Source: Pantoea sp. Lij88
GTDB lineage: Bacteria > Pseudomonadota > Gammaproteobacteria > Enterobacterales > Enterobacteriaceae
Assembly: GCF_030062155.1 (NCBI RefSeq)
Contig: NZ_CP118269.1
Coordinates: forward strand, 3,162,001-3,226,000
Direction of reading: 5' to 3'
Length of the DNA: 64,000 nucleotides
Below the pieces are notes generated by a model. It saw nothing but the letters and a program-made list of their open reading frames with translations. It made no database searches and had not been told where the DNA came from. Shown piece by piece: positions 54,013-64,000 of the stretch; positions within the stretch are counted from its first letter, which is position 1; the number at the start of each line of letters is the position of its first letter. The translations under genes and the position numbers were made by a program.

Positions 54013-54807
54013 ATGGCAATTTCAATTAAAACCCCTGAAGAAATCGAAAAAATGCGCGTCGCGGGCCGCCTCGCCGCCGACGTGCTGGAGATGATCGAGC
54101 CTCATGTTAAACCGGGTGTGACCACCGGTGAACTGGACCGCATCTGCCACGAACACATCACGCAGAAGCAACAGGCCGTCTCCGCCTGCCTCGGCTATCA
54201 CGGTTTTCCGAAGTCGGTCTGCATCTCCGTTAACGAAGTGGTGTGCCACGGAATTCCCAGCGATGATCGCCCGTTAAAAGATGGCGATATCGTTAATGTC
54301 GATGTCACCGTCATCAAAGACGAGTACCACGGCGATACCTCAAAGATGTTTATCGTCGGCAAACCCACTATTCAGGGCGAACGTCTGTGCCGCGTTACGC
54401 AGGAGAGCCTCTATCTTTCCCTGCGTCTGATTAAGCCCGGCATCCGCCTGCGTGAGCTGGGGCGTGCTATCCAGAAGTATGTTGAAGCGAACGACTTCTC
54501 TGTCGTACGTGAATATTGCGGTCACGGCATCGGCAAAGGTTTCCACGAAGAGCCGCAGGTGCTGCATTACGATGCCGATGACAGCGGCGTTGTGCTGCAG
54601 GCGGGCATGACCTTCACGGTAGAACCGATGGTCAATGCCGGGGATTACCGCATCCGTACCATGAAAGATGGCTGGACGGTAAAAACCAAAGATCGCAGCT
54701 TGTCCGCGCAGTATGAGCATACTATTGTGGTGACGGAAAACGGCTGTGAGATTTTAACCCTGCGCAAAGACGACACGCTGCCTGCTGTGCTCGTCGCCGA
54801 AGGGTAA
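54013..54807 (+). CDS. map: methionine aminopeptidase, type I
   Basis: 264 residues, the E. coli length. A pita-bread fold with conserved ligands in [32 protein letters not shown] and TVEPMVN, and a final Glu in [12 protein letters not shown]. It removes the initiator Met. It is divergent from rpsB and has its own terminator. Confidence 0.97.
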   Translation: MAISIKTPEEIEKMRVAGRLAADVLEMIEPHVKPGVTTGELDRICHEHITQKQQAVSACLGYHGFPKSVCISVNEVVCHGIPSDDRPLKDGDIVNVDVTVIKDEYHGDTSKMFIVGKPTIQGERLCRVTQESLYLSLRLIKPGIRLRELGRAIQKYVEANDFSVVREYCGHGIGKGFHEEPQVLHYDADDSGVVLQAGMTFTVEPMVNAGDYRIRTMKDGWTVKTKDRSLSAQYEHTIVVTENGCEILTLRKDDTLPAVLVAEG

Positions 54808-54823
54808 TTCCCCAAAACAGATC

Positions 54824-54849
54824 AAGCCGGCGCTGAGCCGGCTTTTTTT
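54824..54849 (+). terminator. terminator after map
   Basis: AAGCCGGC-GCTGA-GCCGGCTT (54824-54844) followed by a run of T. 16 bp after the map stop. Confidence 0.9.
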
Positions 54850-54871
54850 GGCTAAAAAAGAGAAGAGCTGC

Positions 54872-57526
54872 ATGAGCGTGAGTCTGTCGGAAGATGTGAA
54901 GAACGGTCTGGTCGATTCGCCAGCCGAATGGGGCGACGATCAACTGACCCGCGACATTCTGAAGCCGCGGCTGGAGCAGTTTCAGCAGCATCTGGCTGCC
55001 GCATTTGATGCCGGTGAACCCGTTGAGCCGCTGATAGATGCCCGCACGCTGTTTATCGATCGGCTGCTGCGTCGCCTGTGGCGCTTCTTTGGCTTTGATG
55101 AGATGCCGTCTATCGCGCTGGTCGCCGTGGGCGGCTATGGCCGTGCCGAACTGCATCCCCTCTCTGATATTGATGTCCTGATCCTCAGCCGCCAGCCGCT
55201 GAATGAACAGGCGGCGCAGCGTACCAGCGATCTGTTAACGCTGATGTGGGACCTCAAGCTGGAAGTGGGCCACAGCGTCCGCACGCTGGAAGAGTGTCTG
55301 CTGGAGGGGCTGTCTGATCTGACCGTGGCCACCAACCTGATTGAGTCACGGATGCTGACCGGCGACGTAGCGCTGTTTCTGGAATTACAGAAAAACATCT
55401 TCAGCGACGGTTTCTGGCCCTCATCCGTCTTCTTCGCCGCCAAAATTGAAGAGCAGCAGGAGCGTCACACGCGTTACCATGGCACCAGCTATAACCTGGA
55501 GCCGGACATTAAAAGCAGCCCCGGTGGCCTGCGCGACATCCATACGCTGCAATGGGTTGCCCGACGCCATTTTGGTGCCACCACGCTGGATGAGATGGTC
55601 GGCTTTGGTTTCCTCACCGACGCAGAGCGCGGCGAACTCAACGAATGTCAGGAGTTTCTCTGGCGCATCCGCTTTGCCCTGCACCTCTCCCTGCCCCGCT
55701 ACGATAACCGCCTGCTGTTCGATCGCCAGCTCAGCGTGGCGCAGCGCCTGAATTACCAGGGCGAAGGCAATGAGCCGGTCGAGCGAATGATGAAAGATTT
55801 CTATCGCGTCACCCGGCGTATCGGCGAACTGAACCAGATGCTGCTGCAGCTGTTTGATGAGGCGATTCTGGCGCTCTCCACCAGCGAGAAGCCCCGGCCT
55901 GTTGATGACGATTTCCAGCTGCGTGGCGATTTAATCGACCTGCGCGACGAGACGCTGTTTACACGCGAACCGCAGGCGATTCTGCGCATGTTCTACGTCA
56001 TGGTGCGGAACGACAGCATCAAAGGGATCTACTCCACCACCCTGCGTCATCTGCGCCATGCGCGTCGTCACCTCAAACAGCCGCTGTGTCAGATCCCGGA
56101 GGCGCGTCGCACCTTTATGTCGATTCTGCGCCATCCGGGCGCGGTCAGCCGGGCGCTGGTGCCGATGCATCGCTATAGTGTGCTGTGGGCTTACACGCCG
56201 CTGTGGGGCCATATCGTCGGACAGATGCAGTTCGATCTGTTTCACGCCTACACCGTGGATGAGCACACCATTCGCGTGCTGCAGAAGCTGGAAAGCTTTG
56301 CCAATGAAAGCACCCGTCCGCAGCACCCGCTGTGCGTCGAGTTATGGCCGCGCCTGCCGCAGCAGGAGCTGCTGCTGATGGCCGCGCTGCTGCACGACAT
56401 TGCCAAAGGACGCGGCGGCGATCACTCTATTCTCGGCGCGCAGGATGCACTCGATTTCGCTGAAATGCATGGCCTGAATTCGCGTGAAACGCAGCTGGTG
56501 GCCTGGCTGGTTCGTCATCATCTGCTGATGTCGGTAACGGCGCAGCGGCGCGATATTCAGGACCCGACGGTGATCCAGCAGTTCGCCGAAGTGATGCAGA
56601 ATGAGAACCGGCTGCGCTATCTGGTTTGTCTGACCGTAGCCGACATCTGCGCCACCAACGAAAGCCTGTGGAACAGCTGGAAGCAGAGCCTGTTGCGCGA
56701 GCTGTTTTTCGCCACCGAGAAGCAGCTGCGACGCGGCATGGAAAACAGTCCGGATCTGCGTGAGCGGGTGCGTCATCACCGTCTGCAGGCGCTGGCGCTG
56801 CTGCGGATGGACAACATTGATGAAGAGCGTCTGCATCAAATCTGGAATCGCTGCCGCGCCGACTACTTCCTGCGCCATACGCCAAATCAGATCGCGTGGC
56901 ATGCCCGCCACCTGCTGGTTCACGATCTGACAAAGCCGCTGGTGCTGGTCAGCCCGCAGGCCACGCGCGGCGGGACCGAAATATTTATCTGGAGTCCCGA
57001 TCGCCCGCATCTGTTTGCCGCCGTCGCCGGAGAACTCGACCGCCGCAATCTCAGCGTTCACGACGCGCAGATCTTCACCAGCCGCGACGGCATGGCCATG
57101 GATACCTTTATTGTGCTGGAACCGGATGGCAGCCCGCTCTCCCCGGATCGCCATCCGATGATCATTCAGGCGCTGGAACAGGCGATTACTCAGTCAGACT
57201 GGGTGCCGCCGCGTACCCGTCGTCCGTCGGCCAAACTGCGGCATTTCAGCGTGGATACCGAGGTCAATTTCCTGCCAACACATACCGACCGTCGCAGCTA
57301 CCTGGAACTGGTGGCGCTGGATCAGCCGGGCCTGCTGGCAAGGGTCGGCGAAGTCTTTGCCGACTTAGGTGTTTCACTGCACGGCGCACGCATCAGCACT
57401 ATCGGCGAGCGGGTCGAAGATTTGTTTATTCTGGCCAACAGTGAACGTCAGGCGCTGGACGAAGAAATGCGCAAAGCGTTGCAACAACGGTTGACAGAGG
57501 CCCTTAATCCAAACGATAAAGTGTGA
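54872..57526 (+). CDS. glnD: bifunctional uridylyltransferase/uridylyl-removing enzyme GlnD
   Basis: 884 residues (E. coli 890). A nucleotidyltransferase domain ([20 protein letters not shown]), an HD hydrolase domain ([14 protein letters not shown]) and two C-terminal ACT domains sensing glutamine. It uridylylates PII proteins when glutamine is low, thereby activating NtrB/NtrC. That is the same NtrC predicted to act on the hpx island. The ATG at 54872 is used; an upstream TTG lies in the map terminator. Confidence 0.97.
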   Translation: MSVSLSEDVKNGLVDSPAEWGDDQLTRDILKPRLEQFQQHLAAAFDAGEPVEPLIDARTLFIDRLLRRLWRFFGFDEMPSIALVAVGGYGRAELHPLSDIDVLILSRQPLNEQAAQRTSDLLTLMWDLKLEVGHSVRTLEECLLEGLSDLTVATNLIESRMLTGDVALFLELQKNIFSDGFWPSSVFFAAKIEEQQERHTRYHGTSYNLEPDIKSSPGGLRDIHTLQWVARRHFGATTLDEMVGFGFLTDAERGELNECQEFLWRIRFALHLSLPRYDNRLLFDRQLSVAQRLNYQGEGNEPVERMMKDFYRVTRRIGELNQMLLQLFDEAILALSTSEKPRPVDDDFQLRGDLIDLRDETLFTREPQAILRMFYVMVRNDSIKGIYSTTLRHLRHARRHLKQPLCQIPEARRTFMSILRHPGAVSRALVPMHRYSVLWAYTPLWGHIVGQMQFDLFHAYTVDEHTIRVLQKLESFANESTRPQHPLCVELWPRLPQQELLLMAALLHDIAKGRGGDHSILGAQDALDFAEMHGLNSRETQLVAWLVRHHLLMSVTAQRRDIQDPTVIQQFAEVMQNENRLRYLVCLTVADICATNESLWNSWKQSLLRELFFATEKQLRRGMENSPDLRERVRHHRLQALALLRMDNIDEERLHQIWNRCRADYFLRHTPNQIAWHARHLLVHDLTKPLVLVSPQATRGGTEIFIWSPDRPHLFAAVAGELDRRNLSVHDAQIFTSRDGMAMDTFIVLEPDGSPLSPDRHPMIIQALEQAITQSDWVPPRTRRPSAKLRHFSVDTEVNFLPTHTDRRSYLELVALDQPGLLARVGEVFADLGVSLHGARISTIGERVEDLFILANSERQALDEEMRKALQQRLTEALNPNDKV

Positions 57527-57609
57527 CCAGACTCGATTTGTAAACATTAATCTCTTTACTTGTGTCGGGCGATTGCCCGGCATCGCACATGACAGATCAG
57601 GAAAAAAAT

Positions 57610-58434
57610 ATGCAACAGTTACAGAGCGTTATTGAATCCGCCTTCGAACGTCGCGCTGACATTACCCCTGCCAGCGTTGACAGCGAAACCCGTGATGCCA
57701 TCAACAAGGTGATCTCCCTGCTGGACAGCGGTGAGCTGCGTGTTTCTGAGAAGATCGACGGCGAGTGGGTAACGCATCAGTGGCTGAAGAAAGCAGTGCT
57801 GCTCTCTTTCCGCATCAATGACAATCAGGTAATGGAAGGTTCAGAAACCCGCTTTTACGACAAAGTGCCGATGAAATTTGCCGGCTGGGATGACGCGCGT
57901 TTCAAAGAAGCCGGTTTCCGCGTCGTGCCGCCTGCGGCTGTGCGTCAGGGTGCCTATATCGCCCGCAACACGGTGCTGATGCCTTCTTACGTCAACATCG
58001 GCGCCTTCGTGGATGAAGGCACCATGGTGGACACCTGGGCGACCGTCGGTTCCTGTGCGCAGATTGGTAAAAACGTTCACCTTTCCGGCGGCGTGGGTAT
58101 CGGTGGCGTGCTGGAGCCGCTGCAGGCCAACCCGACCATTATCGAAGACAACTGCTTCATCGGCGCACGTTCTGAAATCGTTGAAGGCGTGATTGTTGAA
58201 GAAGGCTCAGTGATCTCAATGGGCGTTTACATCGGTCAGAGCACCAAAATCTATGACCGCGAGACCGGCGAAGTGCATTACGGCCGTGTTCCTGCCGGTT
58301 CCGTCGTGGTCTCCGGTAACCTGCCGTCTAAAGATGGCAGCTACAGCCTCTACTGCGCCGTGATCGTGAAGAAAGTGGATGCGAAGACGCTCGGCAAAAC
58401 CGGTATCAACGAACTGCTGCGCACCATCGACTGA
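57610..58434 (+). CDS. dapD: tetrahydrodipicolinate N-succinyltransferase
   Basis: 274 residues, the E. coli length. An N-terminal helical domain, then hexapeptide beta-helix turns ([21 protein letters not shown] in part, [20 protein letters not shown]). Fourth step of lysine/meso-DAP synthesis in the succinylase branch. The ATG at 57610 follows CAGGAAAAAAAT. Confidence 0.97.
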   Translation: MQQLQSVIESAFERRADITPASVDSETRDAINKVISLLDSGELRVSEKIDGEWVTHQWLKKAVLLSFRINDNQVMEGSETRFYDKVPMKFAGWDDARFKEAGFRVVPPAAVRQGAYIARNTVLMPSYVNIGAFVDEGTMVDTWATVGSCAQIGKNVHLSGGVGIGGVLEPLQANPTIIEDNCFIGARSEIVEGVIVEEGSVISMGVYIGQSTKIYDRETGEVHYGRVPAGSVVVSGNLPSKDGSYSLYCAVIVKKVDAKTLGKTGINELLRTID

Positions 58435-58438
58435 TTTA

Positions 58439-58474
58439 GATGACGGGCTGGTTTCCAGCCCGTCATCTTTTCTT
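58439..58474 (+). terminator. terminator after dapD
   Basis: GATGACGGGCTGG-TTT-CCAGCCCGTCATC, a perfect 13-bp stem, then TTTTCTTT. 4 bp after the dapD stop. Confidence 0.92.
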
Positions 58475-58658
58475 TACAGTGATTCTCAAATAACATGCTT
58501 CGCGCCGCGAATTAACTGGTGCGTTTAGTTTTCATCCAGGTCATAATCCGCGCCAGTTAAATCCTGTCGCGCAATGTTCATCCCGCTTATTTATGTCTAC
58601 AGTTGACGGACGTCATGAACAAGTCTGCGCGCTTCTCACTTTTGATGGAAACAACGCT

Positions 58659-59051
58659 ATGTATGACAATCTGAAAAGCTTAGGTATCAGTAACCCGGAC
58701 GACATTGACCGCTACAGCCTGCGTCAGGAAGCCAATAACGACATTCTGAAGATCTACTTCCGCAAAGATAAAGGCGAGTTTTTCGCGAAGAGCGTTAAAT
58801 TCAAATATCCGCGTCAGCGCAAAACCGTTGTTGCCGATCACGCGACGCAGGGCTACAAAGAAGTTCAGGAAATCAGCCCGAATCTGCGTTATGTCATCGA
58901 TGAACTGGACCAGATTTGCCAGCGCGACCAGGTTGAAGTGGATCTGAAACGCAAAATTCTGGATGACCTGCGTCATCTGGAAAGCGTGGTTTCCCACAAG
59001 ATCACTGAAATTGAATCGGATCTGGAAAAATTAACCCGTAACAGCCGTTAA
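58659..59051 (+). CDS. yaeH: UPF0325 family protein YaeH
   Basis: 130 residues, close to E. coli YaeH ([39 protein letters not shown]), with a C-terminal coiled-coil-like helix. Function unknown. The ATG at 58659 matches the family; an upstream open frame adds 22 unconserved residues. Confidence 0.92.
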   Translation: MYDNLKSLGISNPDDIDRYSLRQEANNDILKIYFRKDKGEFFAKSVKFKYPRQRKTVVADHATQGYKEVQEISPNLRYVIDELDQICQRDQVEVDLKRKILDDLRHLESVVSHKITEIESDLEKLTRNSR

Positions 59052-59069
59052 TTTCCTGCCCGATGAGAG

Positions 59070-59094
59070 AGGCCAGCGTTGCTGGCCTTTTTTA
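59070..59094 (+). terminator. terminator after yaeH
   Basis: AGGCCAGC-GTT-GCTGGCCT (59070-59088) followed by TTTTTT. Confidence 0.9.
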
Positions 59095-59111
59095 TGCCAA
59101 AAATCTACCCG

Positions 59112-60269
59112 CTACCCCTGCTCATCCAGCTGCAAAGCCACATAGAGCAACAGCCTGTCATCAAAATGACCCAGATTCAGCCCCGTCAGTTCAGAGATCC
59201 GGTTCAGCCGGTACTCCAGCGTATTGCGATGGATAAACAGCGCACGCGCGGTGGCGCTCGGCTGGACGTTGTGGGTGAACCAGGCGATTAGCGTGCGCCG
59301 CAGCAGGCCGTTGTTATCCATGCTCTTAAGCTTCGCCAGCGGCCGGGCGAGTTCATTGGCCTGCCAGCCACCCCGCAGGCTGTCGAGCAACACAGGCAGC
59401 ACCAGATCCTGATAAAAATAGCTGCGCACCTCCGGCATCCGCTGCTTGCCCACCATCATCGTGGTGCGCGCCGTCCGGTATGAGCGAGCGATGCTGCCTG
59501 GCCCGGTAAAGAAGTTACCCAGCGCGATTCGCATCCGCAGATGACCGCTCTCTTTCATCCGCTGCAGCAACTGCTCGACGCGGCGGCGATGATCATCCTG
59601 ATCGTAACGTCCGTGCCCGTTCAGGGCCGGTTTCAGCACCACCATTTCGGTCAGTGACACAATCGCGATCAGATTATCGCGCTCCGGCGTGGTCAGCAGC
59701 GTCTGCAGCTGCTGTAACTCTGACATCGCACTGTCGACGCCGAGCTGACCGCTATCCACCTCTACTACGGCGACCACACGCGGCTGGTTAAGATCGATGC
59801 CTAGCCGCTGTGCCCATTCGGTCAGCTGTGGCGACAGGGTATCGCTGCGGATCAGATTCAGCACCAGCTCTTCACGCAGACGACTGTCCTGCGCCAGCAT
59901 ATGCAGCAGCCGCGCCTGCTCCAGCATCATCTCTGCGGTCATGCAGACCAGCTCGCCATAGTGCCGCAGCGCCAGCGGCTCGCCGGTCAGACCTATCACC
60001 CCCACGATGTCACCATCAATACGCAGCGGCAGATTAATGCCAGGCCGCACGCCATGAAGATGTTTCGCCACCGCCTCATCGATGTCGACGATGCGCCCCT
60101 GTGACAGCACCAGCAGCGCACCTTCGTGCAACTCCCCAATGCGTTCCCGGTCACCGCTGCCAATAATCCGGCCGCGCGCATCCATCACGTTGACATTGCT
60201 GTCAATAATTTTCATGGTGCGCGCCACGATATCCTGGGCCAGCCGGGCATCAAGGTGATAGGTAGCCAT
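59112..60269 (-). CDS. cdaR: sugar diacid utilization regulator CdaR
   Basis: 385 residues, very similar to E. coli CdaR (SdaR). An N-terminal sugar-diacid recognition domain (QDIVARTMKIIDSNVNVMDARG in part), a GGDEF-like middle, and a C-terminal PucR-type helix-turn-helix (FIHRNTLEYRLNRISELTG). In E. coli it activates glucarate/galactarate genes. Converges on yaeH. Confidence 0.94.
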   Translation of the reverse strand: MATYHLDARLAQDIVARTMKIIDSNVNVMDARGRIIGSGDRERIGELHEGALLVLSQGRIVDIDEAVAKHLHGVRPGINLPLRIDGDIVGVIGLTGEPLALRHYGELVCMTAEMMLEQARLLHMLAQDSRLREELVLNLIRSDTLSPQLTEWAQRLGIDLNQPRVVAVVEVDSGQLGVDSAMSELQQLQTLLTTPERDNLIAIVSLTEMVVLKPALNGHGRYDQDDHRRRVEQLLQRMKESGHLRMRIALGNFFTGPGSIARSYRTARTTMMVGKQRMPEVRSYFYQDLVLPVLLDSLRGGWQANELARPLAKLKSMDNNGLLRRTLIAWFTHNVQPSATARALFIHRNTLEYRLNRISELTGLNLGHFDDRLLLYVALQLDEQG

Positions 60270-60410
60270 CCATTACTCCTGAAAAGAGGGGGGAGAAACA
60301 GAATACGCATGCACCGCGCGCAGAACATTGTGCAATTGCACAGAGCCGGGCAGTCATTTACCGAATTTGCGGTGAGTATCACACTCTGATGTGGCTGAAA
60401 GCAGGCATAA

Positions 60411-60433
60411 AAAAGGCGGACCGTAGTCCGCCT
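60411..60433 (-). terminator. terminator of degP
   Basis: On the minus strand AGGCGGAC-TACG-GTCCGCCT followed by TTTTT, 20 bp beyond the degP stop. Confidence 0.88.
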
Positions 60434-60453
60434 CTTCATCAGTTGCCGTGCAG

Positions 60454-61899
60454 TTACTGCATCAGCAGATAGATGCTGCTGTCACCGCGCTTCACATTCA
60501 GCGCCAGAACGGCGGGCTTGGTGTCGAGGACTTTGCGCAGCTCACCGAGGTTGGTTACCGGCTGCTGGTTAACCCCCTGGATCACGTCACCCTTTTTCAG
60601 GCCGATACGCGCCGCAGCACTGCCTGCTTTCACGTTATCCACGCGAACACCTTTATCACCGGTTTCAACATTGCTGAGGTCAGCGCCTTCGATACCGTTG
60701 TAGATGGTGGCGGACTGCACTTTCGCCTGGCTGCTCTGCTGCAACTGAACAGAGACATCGACCGGTTTGCCGTCACGCAGCAGGCCCAGTTTCAGGGTGG
60801 TGCCAACCGGCAGTGAACCGACTTCTGCACGCAGCGAAGCAAAGCTGCTCAGCGGTTTGCCGTTCATCGAAACAATCACGTCACCCGCTTTGATCCCTGC
60901 TTTAGCGGCCGCAGAGTCTGGCAGCACCTGGCTGACAAAGGCACCGCGCTGTGCATCGACTTTCATCGCTTTTGCCAGCTCGGAGTTCAGTTCAGTCCCC
61001 TGTACACCCAGCTCACCGCGTTTCACCTGACCAAATTCCACCATCTGCGCCGTCAGGTTTTTCACCATATTGCTCGGGATAGCAAAGCCGATACCGATGT
61101 TGCCGCCATCCGGCGCCAGAATGGCGGTGTTAATCCCGATCAGTTCACCGTTCAGGTTAACCAGCGCGCCACCAGAGTTACCGCGGTTAATCGCCGCATC
61201 CGTCTGGATAAAGTTTTCGTAGTTTTCTACGTTCAGGCCGCTGCGTCCCAGCGCTGAGACGATACCGGAAGTCACGGTTTCACCCAGACCATACGGGTTG
61301 CCGATCGCCACGGTGTAATCGCCGACGCGCAGATTGTCAGAATCAGCAATTTTCACTGCGGTCAGATTTTTGGCTTCCTGCAGCTGAATCAGTGCAATGT
61401 CAGAGCTGGGATCTTTACCGATCACTTTTGCGTCATAGCGACGACCGTCGCTGAGCTGCACCTGAATTTTGGTGGCGTTGTTCACCACGTGGTTGTTGGT
61501 GACCACGTAGCCTTTTTCAGCATTGATGATCACGCCCGATCCCAGAGCACGGAATTTTTCCTGCTGAGTATCAGGGGCTGGCGCGCCGCCATTCCCGCCC
61601 GCACCGTCACCGCTCTGACACATCGGTGAACCCTGGAACGGAGATCCGTCCTGGCAGAAGGGCGAATTGTCGCCAAAGAATTGCTGGAACTGTTGCGGCA
61701 TGCGCGGCGTTTTCACCGTGGTGGTGCCCTCGACGCTGATACTGACCACAGACGGCATCACTTTTTCCAGCATGGGTGCCAGACTCGGGAGTTGCTGGCT
61801 ATCGGAAGAGGCCGTTTGCGCAGCGGAAACAGTAACAGGGGCGAGCGCCATGCTCAGGCTTAACGCAAGCGCACTTAACACTAAAGTCTTTTTTTTCAT
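60454..61899 (-). CDS. degP: periplasmic serine endoprotease DegP (HtrA)
   Basis: 481 residues. A signal peptide (about 1-27, ending VSAA), a trypsin-like domain with the triad in TNNHVVN (His), SSDIALIQL (Asp) and GNSGGALVN (Ser), and two PDZ domains. It degrades and chaperones misfolded envelope proteins. The linker after SPFCQDGSPF holds two cysteines in the LA loop region. A sigmaE promoter lies upstream. Confidence 0.96.
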   Translation of the reverse strand: MKKKTLVLSALALSLSMALAPVTVSAAQTASSDSQQLPSLAPMLEKVMPSVVSISVEGTTTVKTPRMPQQFQQFFGDNSPFCQDGSPFQGSPMCQSGDGAGGNGGAPAPDTQQEKFRALGSGVIINAEKGYVVTNNHVVNNATKIQVQLSDGRRYDAKVIGKDPSSDIALIQLQEAKNLTAVKIADSDNLRVGDYTVAIGNPYGLGETVTSGIVSALGRSGLNVENYENFIQTDAAINRGNSGGALVNLNGELIGINTAILAPDGGNIGIGFAIPSNMVKNLTAQMVEFGQVKRGELGVQGTELNSELAKAMKVDAQRGAFVSQVLPDSAAAKAGIKAGDVIVSMNGKPLSSFASLRAEVGSLPVGTTLKLGLLRDGKPVDVSVQLQQSSQAKVQSATIYNGIEGADLSNVETGDKGVRVDNVKAGSAAARIGLKKGDVIQGVNQQPVTNLGELRKVLDTKPAVLALNVKRGDSSIYLLMQ

Positions 61900-61949
61900 T
61901 TTTCGTTTCTCGATAAGATTACTGTTCAGACCATTGCTGTGGTCGAAGG

Positions 61950-61977
61950 TGAGATAAAAGTTTTAGCGCGAAGTTCC
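61950..61977 (-). promoter_or_regulatory. sigmaE promoter of degP
   Basis: GGAACTT (61971-61977) with a 16-bp spacer and TCTCA (61950-61954) on the minus strand resembles the sigmaE consensus GGAACTT-N16-TCTGA and the E. coli degP promoter. It would start transcription about 55 nt before the ATG. Confidence 0.7.
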
Positions 61978-62032
61978 TTTAAAAGTTTAAGTCAAAGGTA
62001 AAAATTTATTCGCGCTCTTTACAATCGGCGGC

Positions 62033-63523
62033 TTATTCTACTGCCATTAACCGCCGGTACTCATCCCAGGCGTAGAGATCGGTCATCCCACTGATATAAT
62101 CCTGAATAAGGCGGAAGCGATAATAACGTTCCCACAACAGCCGTTGATATTTATGCTCAACCACAAGGGTACGCATCTTTTGCAAATAAGCTTTACGGTG
62201 TTTACCGGAAAGCTTATGAAAAAGGCGGGTTTCAATCGGATGCTGACGCAGGAAATCTTCATTAATCAGCGTAGTAAAAGCCTCATAATTCAGGCGCATC
62301 AGCGGCTGATAAATCTCCAGCAGCCCTTTGATTACGCGGTATCCCTGCAACTCCAGCTGCTCGACTTCTGAGTGGTTAAAGACCTGCTGGCGCGCAACAG
62401 TCTTAAACAGTTGCAGTAAACGGCCCTCTTCACCCTCATCTTCCAGCAGCGCGTGATTGAAACTTCCCTCGAATATAGCAGGCAGATTATCAACGAAACG
62501 TTTCACCGCATAACTTACCAGCACGCTCTGAACATTTACGCGTAATGACATAAAAAATTGATCGCTGCGGCTTCGGCGTTTTTTACTGCAGGCTTCACGC
62601 CAGGCTTCGCCAATAGTCCGGCTGAAAGCGTCATTATTTTTAACCGGCCCCCAGGCTTTATTGAGAAACTCAAACAAACTCTCAACATTAAAGATATCTT
62701 TTTCTACAGCGTCGTCCAAATCGGCAATGCAATAGGAGATATCATCCGCCGCTTCCATTATATAGGTGAGCGGAAAGCGATGATGTTCTTCCATATTGGT
62801 GGCAGCACGCAAATCCGCAATATAATCCTGCTCAGAGAGATAAAAGCCAGGTTTCTTCATTAATACGCTAAATTCTGCGGGCTTTTCCCCCTGCCACCAG
62901 GCGGGTGCAGTATATTTCAGGATGCAGGCGACCTGCGAATAACTGAGATTCAGTTGCAGCAGCGTATGCACCATGCGGATGGCCTGGGCGTTGCCTTCAA
63001 AATGACAGAGATCCTGGCGGATCATGGCATTCAGCTGATCGAAGGCTTTACGCTGCTCATCCCCTTCGACGCCCGCCACCAGCGGATCCACCAGTTCGGC
63101 TGAGAGGTTCTCTTCAAACCAGTCGTTAATGGCGGCCTCGCCGAAATGGCCAAACGGCGGATTGCCGACGTCATGCAGCAGACACGCCATTTCAATCAGA
63201 CTTTCAAATGCGCCTTCCATCTCCTCCAGACCATACTGCGCCAGGCCGCCCTGCATCTTCAGGGTCTGCAGGATCTCTTTGGTGATGTAGCGCCCGGTCT
63301 GCTGCACCTCCAGCGAGTGCGTCAGGCGGGAGCGGACGGCGGCGTTGCGCTCCAGCGGAAAGACCTGGGTTTTCTGCTGCAGACGCCGGATGGCGGCGGA
63401 GTTGATAATCCGTCCACGGTCGCTCTCAAAATGGCGGGTAATGTAATATTCGCCTTCCGGATCTTTTCGACTGTTATAAGGGCGCGAGAAGCTGATCTTC
63501 TTCCTGAAATTGATCGCCGACAT
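62033..63523 (-). CDS. dgt: deoxyguanosinetriphosphate triphosphohydrolase
   Basis: A 496-residue HD-domain dGTPase: [28 protein letters not shown] in the N-terminal part, HD motif [16 protein letters not shown], and a later [18 protein letters not shown]. It hydrolyses dGTP to deoxyguanosine and tripolyphosphate. Divergent from mtnN with 92 bp between starts. Confidence 0.96.
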   Translation of the reverse strand: MSAINFRKKISFSRPYNSRKDPEGEYYITRHFESDRGRIINSAAIRRLQQKTQVFPLERNAAVRSRLTHSLEVQQTGRYITKEILQTLKMQGGLAQYGLEEMEGAFESLIEMACLLHDVGNPPFGHFGEAAINDWFEENLSAELVDPLVAGVEGDEQRKAFDQLNAMIRQDLCHFEGNAQAIRMVHTLLQLNLSYSQVACILKYTAPAWWQGEKPAEFSVLMKKPGFYLSEQDYIADLRAATNMEEHHRFPLTYIMEAADDISYCIADLDDAVEKDIFNVESLFEFLNKAWGPVKNNDAFSRTIGEAWREACSKKRRSRSDQFFMSLRVNVQSVLVSYAVKRFVDNLPAIFEGSFNHALLEDEGEEGRLLQLFKTVARQQVFNHSEVEQLELQGYRVIKGLLEIYQPLMRLNYEAFTTLINEDFLRQHPIETRLFHKLSGKHRKAYLQKMRTLVVEHKYQRLLWERYYRFRLIQDYISGMTDLYAWDEYRRLMAVE

Positions 63524-63615
63524 GAATTACCCCTTACTTTTTCGTGAATTAATCCCCTGAATGCCATGGTAGACTATGCCCTAAATTTTGATTCTTTACA
63601 TTAGCGGAACTCACT

Positions 63616-64000
63616 ATGAAAGCAGGCATTATTGGCGCGATGGAGCAGGAAGTGACACTGCTGCGCGACAAAATTGAAAACCGTCAAACGCTGACACTGG
63701 CGGGTTGTGAAATCTATACCGGCACCCTGCAGGGCGTTGAGGTGGCACTGCTGAAATCGGGCATTGGTAAAACCTCTGCCGCGCTGGGAACCACCCTCCT
63801 GCTGCAGCTCTGCAAGCCGGATGTGGTGATTAACACCGGCTCGGCGGGCGGTTTAGCACCATCACTGAGCGTCGGCGATATCGTGGTGTCAGATGAAGTC
63901 CGTTATCACGATGCTGATGTCACTGCATTTGGTTACGAGCCGGGTCAGATGGCGGGTTGTCCGGCCGCGTTTGTGGCAGACAGCAAGCTTATCGCGGCGG
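63616..64000 (+). CDS. mtnN: 5'-methylthioadenosine/S-adenosylhomocysteine nucleosidase (partial)
   Basis: The first 128 residues of MTA/SAH nucleosidase ([42 protein letters not shown]); the rest is beyond the right edge. It cleaves adenine from MTA and SAH, recycling methionine and controlling methylation and AI-2 precursors. Same place as E. coli mtnN beside dgt. Confidence 0.96.
   Translation, partial: MKAGIIGAMEQEVTLLRDKIENRQTLTLAGCEIYTGTLQGVEVALLKSGIGKTSAALGTTLLLQLCKPDVVINTGSAGGLAPSLSVGDIVVSDEVRYHDADVTAFGYEPGQMAGCPAAFVADSKLIAA

Noticed and set aside
61978..62032. CpxR box upstream of degP
   Set aside because: GTAAA-like words occur but not as GTAAA-N5-GTAAA, so I could not support a site although degP is Cpx-controlled in E. 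coli.

Overview
The window is chromosomal DNA from a gamma-proteobacterium of the Enterobacterales. It is most like Pantoea/Erwinia (Erwiniaceae), judged from protein similarity and gene order recalled from known genomes; no search was run. From about 9.6 kb to the right end the order follows the E. coli dnaQ-rrnH-metNIQ-proS-tilS-dnaE-lpx-bamA-frr-rpsB-glnD-dapD-degP-dgt-mtnN region almost gene for gene. The left 9.5 kb is an accessory nitrogen-scavenging island next to the tRNA-Asp gene that follows dnaQ.

Region 1 (1-9560), purine/allantoin nitrogen assimilation. This matches the Klebsiella hpx system. A truncated ABC-transporter binding protein lies at the left edge. Then come hpxU (RpiR-type regulator), hpxWXYZ (gamma-glutamyltransferase-like oxamate amidohydrolase, AtzG-like small subunit, AtzE-like amidase, AtzH-like protein), the hpxSAB operon (GntR regulator, allantoin racemase, allantoinase) and the divergent permease hpxC. 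The regulatory DNA is rich. There is a consensus sigma54 promoter with an NtrC-type site before the binding-protein gene, a good sigma54 promoter before hpxW, a pair of GntR-type operators between hpxS and hpxC, and an exact operator copy inside hpxC.

Region 2 (9569-16062): tRNA-Asp, dnaQ/rnhA (divergent), yafS, gloB, mltD, yafD, yafC. Region 3 (16169-22062): a complete rRNA operon on the minus strand (16S, tRNA-Ile, tRNA-Ala, 23S, 5S, tRNA-Asp) with P1/P2 promoters, boxA sites and a terminator. Region 4 (22117-29624): gmhB, the MetJ-controlled metNIQ methionine importer, rcsF, trmO, proS, arfB, yaeP, rof.

Region 5 (29665-53694) is almost entirely on the minus strand: a small c-type cytochrome coupled to tilS, a glyoxalase-fold protein, ldcC, accA, dnaE, rnhB, lpxB, lpxA, fabZ, lpxD, skp, bamA, rseP, cdsA, uppS, dxr, frr, pyrH, tsf, rpsB. 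It joins envelope biogenesis (lipid A, BamA, Skp, undecaprenyl and phospholipid precursors) to replication and translation genes. Region 6 (54013-64000): map, glnD, dapD, yaeH, cdaR, degP, dgt and the start of mtnN.

No CRISPR array, prophage, integrase or insertion sequence was seen. The most interesting material is the hpx island and its nitrogen-control sites, the cytochrome gene coupled to tilS, and several unexplained hairpins or palindromes in the core region.
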